Positions 1 to 7,515 of a stretch of DNA of 64,000 bases are shown piece by piece. Under the pieces are notes generated by a model that was not told the origin of the DNA, searched no databases, and worked only from the letters and a program-made list of their open reading frames with translations. Source of the stretch: JANMES01 sp038229715. GTDB taxonomy: Bacteria > Planctomycetota > Phycisphaerae > Tepidisphaerales > Tepidisphaeraceae. Made by a program: the position numbers and the translations under genes. Position 1 is the stretch's first letter. Each line of letters begins with the position of its first letter. The DNA lies in assembly GCA_038229715.1 (NCBI GenBank), contig JBBROD010000009.1, positions 1 to 64,000 on the forward strand, given 5' to 3'.

Positions 1-2
1 AA

Positions 3-647
3 ATTTACCAGCGGCCGGTGATCCGCATCCCGACGAACGAGCCTTGCATCCGCCAGCAACTGCCGACCGAAATGTTCGACACGATGGCCGAGAAGTACGA
101 CGCGGTCGTCACGCGCGTGTTGGAACTAAACGATCGCGAAATCCCCGTGCTCGTCGGCACGAGAAGCGTGCTGGCCAGCGACGAAGTAAGCAAACGGCTG
201 GCGGCGGTGGGGCGCGTGCATCGCGTGCTGAACGCCGCGCAGAACGAGCAGGAAGCGACGATCGTCGCCGAGGCCGGCCGGCCGGGGAAAATCACCGTCG
301 CCACCAACATGGCCGGCCGCGGAACTGACATCAAGCTCTCGCGCGGCGTGGCCGAGATGGGCGGGCTGCACGTGATTAGCGCCGAGCCGCACGGCAGCTT
401 CCGGGTCGACCGCCAGCTCTTTGGCCGCGCCGCCCGGCAAGGCGATCCCGGTTGCGCCCAGTTGTTCGTCAGCGTCGAGGACGACCTGTTCATCCGCCAC
501 GCCAATCACCTCCGCAAGTTCTGGCGAAAGATCGGCGCCAACCGCCTGATCAAAATCGCCCAGGCCCGGGCCGAGCGCATCGCGCGGTTCAATCGCAAGC
601 AAGTGCTGAAGGCGGATGATTGGATGGATCAGTCGATTCCGTTTTAA
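3..647 (+). CDS. SecA-like translocase ATPase, C-terminal part (cut by window edge)
   Basis: Left end missing; the frame is already open at base 3. The visible part is the second RecA-like nucleotide-binding domain of a SecA-type preprotein-translocase motor. TNMAGRGTDIKL (about 307-342) is helicase motif V. GGLHVIS follows, then RAARQGDPG, the arginine-finger motif VI, and the VEDDLF strand. SecA couples ATP hydrolysis to export through SecYEG. Canonical SecA continues for a few hundred residues after this point (helical wing, scaffold, zinc-binding tail). This protein stops about 55 residues after EDDLF, so it is a short SecA paralogue or shortened form. The SecA family is certain; whether it is the housekeeping SecA is not. 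Confidence 0.9.
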   Translation: MYQRPVIRIPTNEPCIRQQLPTEMFDTMAEKYDAVVTRVLELNDREIPVLVGTRSVLASDEVSKRLAAVGRVHRVLNAAQNEQEATIVAEAGRPGKITVATNMAGRGTDIKLSRGVAEMGGLHVISAEPHGSFRVDRQLFGRAARQGDPGCAQLFVSVEDDLFIRHANHLRKFWRKIGANRLIKIAQARAERIARFNRKQVLKADDWMDQSIPF

Positions 648-655
648 TTATTCGC

Positions 656-704
656 TTGGAAATGCGGGCCAGTTCGGTAGAATGATGTACAGAATTCTGT
701 ACAT
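656..704 (+). promoter_or_regulatory. Promoter and operator of the toxin-antitoxin operon
   Basis: A -35-like TTGGAA (656-661) and a -10-like TAGAAT (678-683) are separated by 16 bases. A perfect 20-base palindrome (685-704) overlaps the expected start of transcription. It contains two TGTACA hexamers (686-691 and 698-703) whose centres are 12 bases apart. TGTACA pairs with this spacing are the known recognition units of YefM-type antitoxins, so autoregulation by the downstream antitoxin is likely. Confidence 0.7.
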
Positions 705-731
705 TCAGCCGATGAGGCAACTGAGACAACT

Positions 732-1025
732 ATGGTTCGATCCACTGATATCACGAGTTTCACGGATTTCCGGTCACGGCTTCGCGATCATTTGGACGAT
801 CGCAAAACGACCGGTCGCCCGTTGTTTGTAACCAACAATGGGGAGACCGAAGCGGTCGTCCTTTCACCTGCCGCATTCGATAAATTAATGGAGCAGGTAG
901 AACTGTACGAAAGCCTTGCGCAAATTGATCGGAGCATGGAAGACATCAAAGCAGGTCGAACCCTGCCGTTTGAGCAGGCCATTCGAAATCTTGCAGATGA
1001 ATTCGGGATCAAGCTCAAACGATGA
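732..1025 (+). CDS. Type II antitoxin, Phd/YefM family
   Basis: 97 residues. The N-terminal two thirds match the YefM/Phd fold: a short SSTDITSFT-like strand, the LxxHLDDxKxTGRPLFVT segment, then NNGETEAVVLSPAAFDKL, which is the family's dimer and DNA-binding core. The C-terminal helix (about residues 55-97) would wrap and neutralise a RelE/ParE-type toxin. It is preceded by a palindromic operator with YefM-type hexamers. The stop codon overlaps the start of the toxin frame (ATGA at 1022-1025), the usual coupling in such operons. The toxin carries a premature stop, so this antitoxin may be a solitary survivor. Confidence 0.88.
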   Translation: MVRSTDITSFTDFRSRLRDHLDDRKTTGRPLFVTNNGETEAVVLSPAAFDKLMEQVELYESLAQIDRSMEDIKAGRTLPFEQAIRNLADEFGIKLKR

Positions 1026-1321
1026 ACTACAAAGTCGAGACAACCAGTTCCGCATTTGCGTACATCAGGTGACAATTTGAATACATCGCCGTCGATTCTC
1101 AGTCACCTCTCAATGCCGGGCGGTGGTTGGACCGCGTTTTGGAAGCAATCGCAAGTCTGAAGTCATTTCCGTCGCGATGTTCCCTGGCACCGGAATCAGA
1201 ATTCAAAACATACGAGATTCGAAAGGTACTGGTGGGTAGTCCCTTGCTACTGTTTACGATCAACGAATCATCGAAGATCGTTACGGTGATCGCGCTTCGC
1301 CATGCTCATCAAATGCCTTAG
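1022..1321 (+). pseudogene. RelE/ParE-family toxin with premature in-frame stop
   Basis: The ATG overlaps the antitoxin stop. Codons run MNYKVETTSSAFAYIR, then TGA at 1070-1072 (codon 17), and continue in the same frame as QFEYIAVDSQSPLNAGRW and onward to TAG at 1319-1321, 99 codons in all. The part after the stop matches the RelE/ParE pattern: helix QxEYI..DSxxxAxxWLDRVLEAI, strand TYEIRKVLVGSPLLLF and the C-terminal VTVIALRHAHQ. The reading frame is otherwise intact, so the nonsense change looks recent. Restart at an internal TTG or GTG would omit the first helix. Readthrough or a sequencing error cannot be excluded. Confidence 0.8.
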
Positions 1322-1382
1322 CCCGAAGTGCTCGCCGACGAACCGCCGGAAGAATTAACTTGAGCTGATTCGCGGTCGGTCG

Positions 1383-2237
1383 TCACCCCACGCCCACCAC
1401 CGCCGAGGTTTTGTCAGACAGGAATTCGTCGACGATGCGGTTCACCTTCGCCGACTGCTCATCGTGTACCCACGATCCCGCGTGGTCAATCACCTGCAAC
1501 TGGCAGCGGCGGGCGATAGACGTCAACCGCACGCTGTGCTCCACCGGCATCGGGCGGGCTTGCTGGCCCCAGATCAGGCAGATCGGCGATTGCACGTGCG
1601 GCAGGGATTTGAAGATATTGCTGTCAAGAAAACCCGTCATCAGGCTCGCATACGCGTGCGTGCTGCCGCGACGGGTGGCGTAGTCGTGCAGGCGGGCGAC
1701 CTTTTCCCTCGTGATGTGCCGGTGGTTGTAGAAGCACGTTTGCAGGAACATCTGCAACTCAAACTCGCAGGAGATGGTCTCGTACAACCCGCCGCCGAAG
1801 GGCGTGGACATGATAAACCGCTGCAGCGGGGCGATCCAGCGCGGCGTTTCCAAGCCGATCGGTTCACTGCGCGGGCAGACGAAGACGATGTTCCCCACCA
1901 AGTCCGGCCGCCACACGGCGACCTCGCACGCGTAGGCGCAACTCATTCCCGCCGCCATCACATGGGCTTTGCCGCCGATCTCTTTCTCGATGAAATCGCG
2001 AATCAGCGTGACGTACTGGCCGGTGGTGTACTTGATCCACGGCGCGTCGGACTGCCCGAAGCCGAGCAGATCGATCGCATAAACCGTGTAGCTGCGCGAA
2101 AGTTCGGCGATGTTATGCTCGAACTCTTCGTGGCTCGCGCCGGGATACAGATTGTGAACCAGAAGCAGCGGATCACCCATGCCGCGACGTGTGTAGTGAA
2201 CGTCGTGATTCCGCCAAGAAAAAAAGTGGGACGCCAT
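1383..2237 (-). CDS. Alpha/beta-fold hydrolase
   Basis: 284 residues. A core alpha/beta-hydrolase pattern is visible: strand PLLLVHNLYPG with the oxyanion region, DLLGFGQSDAP, and the nucleophile elbow AAGMSCAYA (G-x-S-x-A, Ser near residue 99). Near the C-terminus PICLIWGQQARPMP should carry the acid, and VIDHAGSWVHDEQ the histidine. The elbow has Ala where most relatives have Gly. No signal peptide is seen, so it is probably cytoplasmic. The substrate cannot be told. The gap to lysA (2238-2428) holds a small hairpin (2257-2276) and no gene. Confidence 0.85.
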   Translation of the reverse strand: MASHFFSWRNHDVHYTRRGMGDPLLLVHNLYPGASHEEFEHNIAELSRSYTVYAIDLLGFGQSDAPWIKYTTGQYVTLIRDFIEKEIGGKAHVMAAGMSCAYACEVAVWRPDLVGNIVFVCPRSEPIGLETPRWIAPLQRFIMSTPFGGGLYETISCEFELQMFLQTCFYNHRHITREKVARLHDYATRRGSTHAYASLMTGFLDSNIFKSLPHVQSPICLIWGQQARPMPVEHSVRLTSIARRCQLQVIDHAGSWVHDEQSAKVNRIVDEFLSDKTSAVVGVG

Positions 2238-2428
2238 TCCTCACCTCGTTTCAACCGGCCGCCAAAATAAGCGGCCACAACAATTTTACGTCTGCTGAGG
2301 CGCGGGGTTCAATCGTAAAGCCGAAGATCGGGACAATTCCTTATGCCTATCGGCCAAAAGCACATCAGGCCAAAGAGTGAATCAGCGGGCCTAGCAAAAT
2401 GTGATGTAAAACGATCAGCAATAACTGG

Positions 2429-3718
2429 TTACACGCGTTCTGCCGCGATCAAATCCTCGAAAGTTTCCCGTCGGCGGATGACTTTATAGGTGTCGCCGTC
2501 GACCATGACTTCCGCGGCGCGCGGGCGGTTGTTGTAGTTGCTGCTCATGGCGAACCCGTACGCTCCAGCGGTGAAAACCGCCAGCAGATCGCCACGCTGG
2601 GTGACCGGAAGCGGCCGATCCTTCGCCAGGTAATCGCCGCTTTCGCAGATCGGACCGACAACGTCGACCACTTCGCCGTTCACCGGCGAGAACGTTTCCT
2701 CTCGCCTGGTGATGACATTCCCCGCGCTCGGCTTGGTCGGCCAGACGTAGTGGTAACTCTCGTACAGCGTCGGGCGGATCAGATCGTTCATGGCCGCATC
2801 GACGATGACGAACTTTTTCTCGCCGCCGGTTTTGCGATACAGCACTTTGGTCAGCAGGATGCCGGCATTGCCGACGATGTAACGCCCGGGCTCTAGCGCG
2901 ATGCGGTAGGGCTTGCCCTTCAGCAGCGGGATGAGCGCCTTTGCGTGCTCGGTGACGGGCAGCGCCTGATCGGGGTTCTTGTAGTTGACGGCGAATCCGC
3001 CGCCGAGGTCGAGCCATTCGATCTTGTGGCCGCGCGCGGTCAGGCGGTCGATCAGCGCGGTTACCTTGATGACGGCGTCAACGTACGGCTGCACGTCGTA
3101 AATCGGCGAGCCGATGTGAATGTGAATCCCGCCGATGCGCAGGTTCTTCAGATTGCGGTACGTCTCAAACACGCGCTCGGCCCGCTCGATATCAACCCCG
3201 AACTTGCTTTCCTTTTTGCCGGTGGTGGTTTTAGCGTGGGTCTTAGCGCCGGGATCGACATCCGGATTCACGCGCACCGCGCCGATGGCGGTTTTACCCA
3301 GTTGGCCGGCGATGCGGTCGATGTTTTCGATCTCCGCTTCCGACTCGATATTAAACGCCGCAATGCCGACGCGAATCGCCTCGGCGATTTCCTCATCGGT
3401 CTTGCCCACGCCGGCGTAGATGATTTTTTTCGGATCGCCGCCGGCCTGTAGCGCCCGGAACAACTCTCCGCCGCTGGTGACGTCAAACCCGCACCCTTCC
3501 GCCGCGAGCGTTTTGCAAAGACTCAGATTGCCGTTGCTCTTGATCGAGTAGCAGATTGTTGGGTTCAGCGGCGCAAACGCATCGGCCACCTGCCGGTAGT
3601 GGTGCAGCAGCGTGGCTTTGGAATAGACGTACAGCGGCGTGCCGCACTTGGCCGCCAACTCAGCCGCGGGGACGCCTTCGCAAAACAGTTCGCCGTTCTT
3701 GTAATTAAAAAAATCCAT
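2429..3718 (-). CDS. lysA: Diaminopimelate decarboxylase
   Basis: 429 residues, the usual length. It catalyses the last step of lysine synthesis, meso-diaminopimelate to L-lysine plus CO2, with pyridoxal phosphate. The PLP lysine lies in ICYSIKSN (about residue 60). HIHIGS and LDLGGGFAVNY (barrel glycine loop), EPGRYIVGNAG (phosphate binding), CESGDYLAKDR (the cysteine donated to the other subunit's site) and the terminal FTAGAYGFAMSSNYN are all present. The start is the ATG reading MDFFNYKNGEL. A long palindromic repeat lies just upstream (3730-3842), separating it from the isomerase-like gene on the same strand. Confidence 0.97.
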   Translation of the reverse strand: MDFFNYKNGELFCEGVPAAELAAKCGTPLYVYSKATLLHHYRQVADAFAPLNPTICYSIKSNGNLSLCKTLAAEGCGFDVTSGGELFRALQAGGDPKKIIYAGVGKTDEEIAEAIRVGIAAFNIESEAEIENIDRIAGQLGKTAIGAVRVNPDVDPGAKTHAKTTTGKKESKFGVDIERAERVFETYRNLKNLRIGGIHIHIGSPIYDVQPYVDAVIKVTALIDRLTARGHKIEWLDLGGGFAVNYKNPDQALPVTEHAKALIPLLKGKPYRIALEPGRYIVGNAGILLTKVLYRKTGGEKKFVIVDAAMNDLIRPTLYESYHYVWPTKPSAGNVITRREETFSPVNGEVVDVVGPICESGDYLAKDRPLPVTQRGDLLAVFTAGAYGFAMSSNYNNRPRAAEVMVDGDTYKVIRRRETFEDLIAAERV

Positions 3719-3729
3719 AGCGGTCTTTC

Positions 3730-3842
3730 ATGCGACACAGAGGCACAGAGACACAGAGATTTCACAGAGATTTCACAGAAAGTTTCTTTTTGATTCGTTT
3801 TCTCTGTGCTTTGCTCTGTGCCTCTGTGCCTCTGTGTCGCAT
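3730..3842. repeat. Intergenic palindrome, GACACAGAGGCACAGAG type
   Basis: The left arm from 3730 (ATGCGACACAGAGGCACAGA) is mirrored by the right arm ending at 3842 (CTCTGTGCCTCTGTGTCGCAT, last bases). Internally it repeats CACAGAG units. It lies between two minus-strand genes and overlaps the 3' end of the upstream one. It can form a very long hairpin. Confidence 0.9.
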
Positions 3843-4672
3843 TCTTTCGTCAAATGTTCATACGCCATCTTCGCCACGCCAGCCGCGGTGGTTTCGTACG
3901 GGTAAAGTTCAACCGTAGTCCAGCCAGTATAGCCGATGTCGGACAGGGCTGAAAAGATCGAGCCGAAGTCGATGACGCCCTTGCCCGGCGTGAGGTGCTG
4001 ATGCACGCGATTGGCACCGATGTCTTCCAGATGCACGTGGGCGATTTGATTCGCCATGGATCGAATGACGGCCGCCGGATCATCGCCGACGCAGTAGAGG
4101 TGGCCGATATCGCAGTTCATTTTGATCGTGTCGTCGGTGCGGAAAAAGCGGTTTTTGAATTCGAGATATTCCCCGGCCGTCTCGATAAACAACCCCGGCT
4201 CGGGCTCGATGCCCAAAATAATCCCGCGTGCCTTGGCCGCCGGTGCGACTTTCGCCAAGCCGTTGGCGTAGCGCTTGCTGGCCTCGTCGCGGGTGAGTTC
4301 CGTCCCGATGAGCGGCCCGCCCGGCTGCAGGCTGATCGTTTTAATCCCCACCTCCGCCGCCAATTCGATACACGCCAGCGTGTGGTCGATCCGCCGCTGC
4401 CGCGCCAGGCCGTCTTCTTCGATCCACGTCGGATGATACGTGTCGCCGCAGGCAAAGAGCGTGAACGCGTTGAGGTTGCTCGGCTTCATGCCCAGATCGG
4501 CGATGCGTTTGACGAGATCTCGCCGCTCCGCCGCGTTCATCACCGGCGGGTACGCGTGATGCAAATCCGCCATCAACTCCACGCCCGAATAGCCGATCCC
4601 CGCAATCGCATCGACGGCTTCGTTGAGCGTGTTCTTTTTGAACGCATTGGTTGAAAAAGCCAGTTGAATCAT
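3773..4672 (-). CDS. Sugar phosphate isomerase/epimerase-like TIM-barrel protein
   Basis: 299 residues of the xylose-isomerase-like TIM-barrel family (AP-endonuclease-2 superfamily). Typical elements are FSTNAFKKNTLNEAVDAIAGIGYSGVEL at the N-terminus, a metal-site Glu in IEPEPGLF, CDIGHLYCVGDD with Asp/His ligands, HVHLEDI, and a final TTVELYPYE. The substrate is not evident. The last 22 or so residues (CDTEAQRHRAKHRENES...) are read through the adjacent palindromic repeat and have no counterpart in the family, so the original stop seems to have been replaced when the repeat inserted. It is divergent from a second member of the same superfamily at 4766. Confidence 0.85.
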   Translation of the reverse strand: MIQLAFSTNAFKKNTLNEAVDAIAGIGYSGVELMADLHHAYPPVMNAAERRDLVKRIADLGMKPSNLNAFTLFACGDTYHPTWIEEDGLARQRRIDHTLACIELAAEVGIKTISLQPGGPLIGTELTRDEASKRYANGLAKVAPAAKARGIILGIEPEPGLFIETAGEYLEFKNRFFRTDDTIKMNCDIGHLYCVGDDPAAVIRSMANQIAHVHLEDIGANRVHQHLTPGKGVIDFGSIFSALSDIGYTGWTTVELYPYETTAAGVAKMAYEHLTKECDTEAQRHRAKHRENESKRNFL

Positions 4673-4765
4673 GTCAGCCGTAGTCTAGCCGATCCGCCTG
4701 CCGGTGACGACGCTGGCCGATCGGTTGTGATCTGCTATTGTTTTTGCGATACGAGGGCTCACCGC

Positions 4766-5638
4766 ATGAAACTATGCATCAGCAGCTACAGCCTGTTGCG
4801 CTGGCGACGCGAAACCGGCGCGACGCTGGAAGACACGATCGACGCCATCGCCGACATGGGCGTGATGGCGATGGAAGTCGCCGGCTTGGACGGAGCGCCC
4901 AAGCCGCTGCGCCGGGCCGAGGCGATCCGACGGCACGCCGATCGGCGGAAGGTGGTGATTGCCGGCTACTGTGTCAGTGCCGAGTTGCTCCGTCCGCCGG
5001 CCGATCTGGCGAAGGAAGTGGAATCGCTGAAGCGGGAGGTGGACGTCGCAGCCGTTCTCGGAGTGCGCAACATGCGGCACGACGTGACGCGCGGATTCGG
5101 CGATTGGAGTAAAGGCGTGCGAACGCCCAAAACATTCGCCGGGGCAATGGCCGTTGTAGTGCCGGCGATCCGCGACGTCGCCGATTACGCCAAAACGCAT
5201 CGCGTAAAAACGTCGGTGGAGAATCATGGATTCTTCATGCAAGCCTCGAAGCGAGTGGAATCGCTTCTTCTGGAAGTGAACCACCCAAATTTCGGCCTGA
5301 CGATGGACATGGGCAACTTCCTCTGCGTGAACGAAAACCCGGTGGCGGCCGTCCGTCGGCTCGCGAAATACGCACAGATGGTCCACGCGAAGGATTTCCA
5401 TGTCCGCCCGAAAAAATCGCTGCCGCTACCCGGCTGGTTCGCCACGCCGACGCCCATCGCGCTCCGCGGCGCGATCGTCGGCCACGGCGTGATCGATATC
5501 CCGAAGCAGATCGACTTGCTGAAACAAGCGGGTTATCGCGGGTTCGTGTCGCTTGAGTTTGAGGGAATCGAAGATCCGCGCAAGGCGATCAAACTAGGCG
5601 TCGAGTACCTCGCCCGGCTGCTGCGTAACGTGAGGTGA
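4766..5638 (+). CDS. Sugar phosphate isomerase/epimerase-like TIM-barrel protein
   Basis: 290 residues, taking the ATG at 4766 (MKLCISSYSLLRWRR), which matches family N-termini; a longer open frame upstream reads a basic, family-unlike leader. Barrel features are DTIDAIADMGVMAMEVAGLD, TSVENHGFFMQ (metal Glu), TMDMGNFLC, MVHAKDFHVRP and FVSLEFEGIEDP near the C-terminus. It belongs to the inosose-dehydratase/hexulose-isomerase superfamily, but the sequence shows no specific substrate. It is divergently arranged with the paralogous gene at 3773-4672, leaving 93 bases for two promoters. Confidence 0.85.
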   Translation: MKLCISSYSLLRWRRETGATLEDTIDAIADMGVMAMEVAGLDGAPKPLRRAEAIRRHADRRKVVIAGYCVSAELLRPPADLAKEVESLKREVDVAAVLGVRNMRHDVTRGFGDWSKGVRTPKTFAGAMAVVVPAIRDVADYAKTHRVKTSVENHGFFMQASKRVESLLLEVNHPNFGLTMDMGNFLCVNENPVAAVRRLAKYAQMVHAKDFHVRPKKSLPLPGWFATPTPIALRGAIVGHGVIDIPKQIDLLKQAGYRGFVSLEFEGIEDPRKAIKLGVEYLARLLRNVR

Positions 5639-5639
5639 C

Positions 5640-5751
5640 GTCCCCGTACCACGGGCCTCCGGCTCGTGCCTGAAATCGCAAACCTTGAGCAACCGCGGTG
5701 CTGGGCTGATGGTCGTCGCCCGCACGGGCCGGAGGCCCGTGGTACGGGGGA
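5640..5751. repeat. Intergenic palindrome, CCGTACCACGGGCCTCCGG type
   Basis: The arm at 5640-5669 (GTCCCCGTACCACGGGCCTC...) is mirrored at 5722-5751 (...GAGGCCCGTGGTACGGGGGA). A related, more degraded palindrome lies at 11555-11649. It fills most of the gap between two plus-strand genes. Confidence 0.9.
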
Positions 5752-5847
5752 GTGTTCTGGATTGCGGCTTCGCGTTTTCTGTGCGTGGGATCGGCGCACT
5801 TTTCGCACTGATTTGACCCCGCCGGGCGACTCATCTACAACTTTGCG

Positions 5848-6951
5848 ATGGCCGGACTGAGCTACGAATCCGCGGGGGTTAACTACGATCATCTCGACGC
5901 GTTCAAGCGCGCCTGCCAGCAGGCCGCGAAGACGACGACCGGCGCATTGGCGGCCCACGGTTTGAAAGAGCCGGCCGACGTGCGCGGGGACTCCGCTTAC
6001 CTGCTGGAAACCGAGCACGGCTATCTCGCCCATGTCGAAGAAGGCCTCGGCACGAAAAACCTCGTCGCGGACGCAATGCTGTCTCTAACCGGCAAGTCGT
6101 TCTACCACGCGATCGGCGTCGATACCGTCGCCACGATGGTGAACGACCTGATCACCTGCGGCGCGCTCCCGTGGAGCATCGCCATGCACGCGGCGGTGGG
6201 GAATTCCGACTGGTTCAAAAACGCCCAGCGTGCAAAGGATCTGGCCGACGGGTTTGCGCATGCCTGCCGCGAATCGGGCGCGGTGTGGGGCGGCGGGGAA
6301 ACGCCGGCGCTCAAGGGCATCGTCAATCCTGAAGCTATCGTCCTGGCCGGCTCCGCCGTCGGGCGGGTGACGCCGAAATCCAACCGCATCACCGGCGATG
6401 TGCGTGACGGCGATGCCATCGTCTTCCTCGCCAGCACCGGCGTGCAGACCAACGGCCTGACCCTATGCCGGGCGCTGGCGGATCGGTTGCCGGACGGTTA
6501 CCTCACAAAGATTGACGACGGCCGATCGTACGGCGAAGCGCTGCTCGATTCTTCAGCGATCTACGTCAAATTCGTCGCGGCCTTGCAGCAGGCGAAACTT
6601 CAGCCGCGATACCTCGCTCACGTCACCGGGCACGGCTGGCGCAAGCTGATGCGATTGTCTGAAAATTTCGTTTATCGCATCGATACCGTCCGCGAGCCGC
6701 TCCCGGTCTTCAAGTTCATCCAGCGGGCGGGCGAAGTGTCCGAGCGTGAAATGTACGGCACGTTCAACATGGGCGTCGGCTTCGCAGCGTACGTCGCGCC
6801 CGATCAAGCCGACCAGTGCGTACAGATTGCCCAGTCCGCCGGTTACACCGCTTGGCGAGCGGGCACGGTTTTGAAGCAAGGAAACCGCAAAGCCGTCGAG
6901 ATTCCCTCGCTCGGGCTCGTCTATGACGCCGAGACGCTGAATTTAAGGTAA
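5848..6951 (+). CDS. purM: AIR synthetase (PurM)-type protein, purine biosynthesis
   Basis: 367 residues, a normal PurM length. It would convert formylglycinamidine ribonucleotide to aminoimidazole ribonucleotide with ATP, step 5 of purine synthesis. Landmarks: N-terminal LSYESAGVNYDHLD (PurM signature YxxAGVDxD), AVGVDTVATMVNDLITCGALP (the dimer-forming AND..V.GA segment), ESGAVWGGGETPALKG (the glycine-rich strand), GRVTPKSNRITGDVRDGD, LASTGVQTNGLTL, and HVTGHGWRKLMR. Spacing and sequence diverge from enterobacterial PurM. A PurM-fold paralogue cannot be fully excluded, but no other purine gene is present to compare. Confidence 0.85.
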   Translation: MAGLSYESAGVNYDHLDAFKRACQQAAKTTTGALAAHGLKEPADVRGDSAYLLETEHGYLAHVEEGLGTKNLVADAMLSLTGKSFYHAIGVDTVATMVNDLITCGALPWSIAMHAAVGNSDWFKNAQRAKDLADGFAHACRESGAVWGGGETPALKGIVNPEAIVLAGSAVGRVTPKSNRITGDVRDGDAIVFLASTGVQTNGLTLCRALADRLPDGYLTKIDDGRSYGEALLDSSAIYVKFVAALQQAKLQPRYLAHVTGHGWRKLMRLSENFVYRIDTVREPLPVFKFIQRAGEVSEREMYGTFNMGVGFAAYVAPDQADQCVQIAQSAGYTAWRAGTVLKQGNRKAVEIPSLGLVYDAETLNLR

Positions 6952-6955
6952 GATT

Positions 6956-7139
6956 TAGCCACAGATGGGGCACAGATGAACACAGATAGAAGAAGTAGCC
7001 GCAGATAACGCAGATGAACGCAGATAAATTCCGAGTTTGATCCGCGTTCATCCGCGTTCATCCGCGTTCATCTGCGTAATCTGCGGCTCACTTTTTTGAA
7101 CCTTCTTATCTGTGTTTATCTGTGCCCCATCTGTGGCTA
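6956..7139. repeat. Nested intergenic palindrome, GCCACAGATGGGGCACAGA type
   Basis: Outer arms 6956-6988 and 7107-7139 mirror TAGCCACAGATGGGGCACAG. Inner arms from about 6997 (AGCCGCAGATAACGCAGATG) mirror 7067-7088. One arm has three tandem copies of TCCGCGTTCA (7041-7070). A second member of the outer family is at 19679-19779. There is no gene in the gap 6952-7155. Confidence 0.92.
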
Positions 7140-7155
7140 AAAAGAAATTGATTCT

Positions 7156-7506
7156 ATGCCCGCGAAATACTTTCAGGTTGTTCAAGTCAATTCCGTCAAC
7201 GTCATCGAGCTTTTGTTACCCGATGAACTGGACTCCGTGGAGTTCGATAAGTTGAACGAAACCATGCTCCACCTCTTCGACGGCCGAACGGCTGAGAACT
7301 GGGTGCTGGATTTGGCCAAGACCGAGTACGTCGGTTCGGCTGTGCTGGGGTTGATGGTGAACGTGCGACAGCACGTGAAAACCGGCAAGGGCAAGTTGGT
7401 GATCTGCTCGCTGAGCCGCACGCTGCACGACATCTTCCGCGCTAGTTCGCTGGAGCGATTGTTTACGATCGCGAAGTCGCGGGCCGAAGCGATTAAGCTG
7501 ATGTGA
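7156..7506 (+). CDS. STAS-domain anti-sigma factor antagonist-like protein
   Basis: 116 residues forming one STAS domain. VNVIELLLPDELDSVEFDKLNETMLHLF is the first beta-beta-alpha unit. NWVLDLAKTEYVGSAVLGLMVNVRQHV carries the conserved phosphorylatable Ser (GSAVLG, near residue 60). KLVICSLSRTLHDIFRASSLERLFTIAKS completes the fold. Such proteins relieve a sigma factor or effector by binding a kinase anti-sigma factor. No kinase or sigma gene lies beside it here, so its partner is elsewhere. It is convergent with the membrane protein at 7516. Confidence 0.9.
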   Translation: MPAKYFQVVQVNSVNVIELLLPDELDSVEFDKLNETMLHLFDGRTAENWVLDLAKTEYVGSAVLGLMVNVRQHVKTGKGKLVICSLSRTLHDIFRASSLERLFTIAKSRAEAIKLM

Positions 7507-7515
7507 TCCTGCCGG

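Noticed and set aside
1464..2270. A long plus-strand frame opposite the hydrolase
   Set aside because: It lacks family features; the minus strand has a full alpha/beta-hydrolase order.
7041..7070. CRISPR or minisatellite from three TCCGCGTTCA units
   Set aside because: The units are part of one arm of a palindromic repeat and have no spacers.
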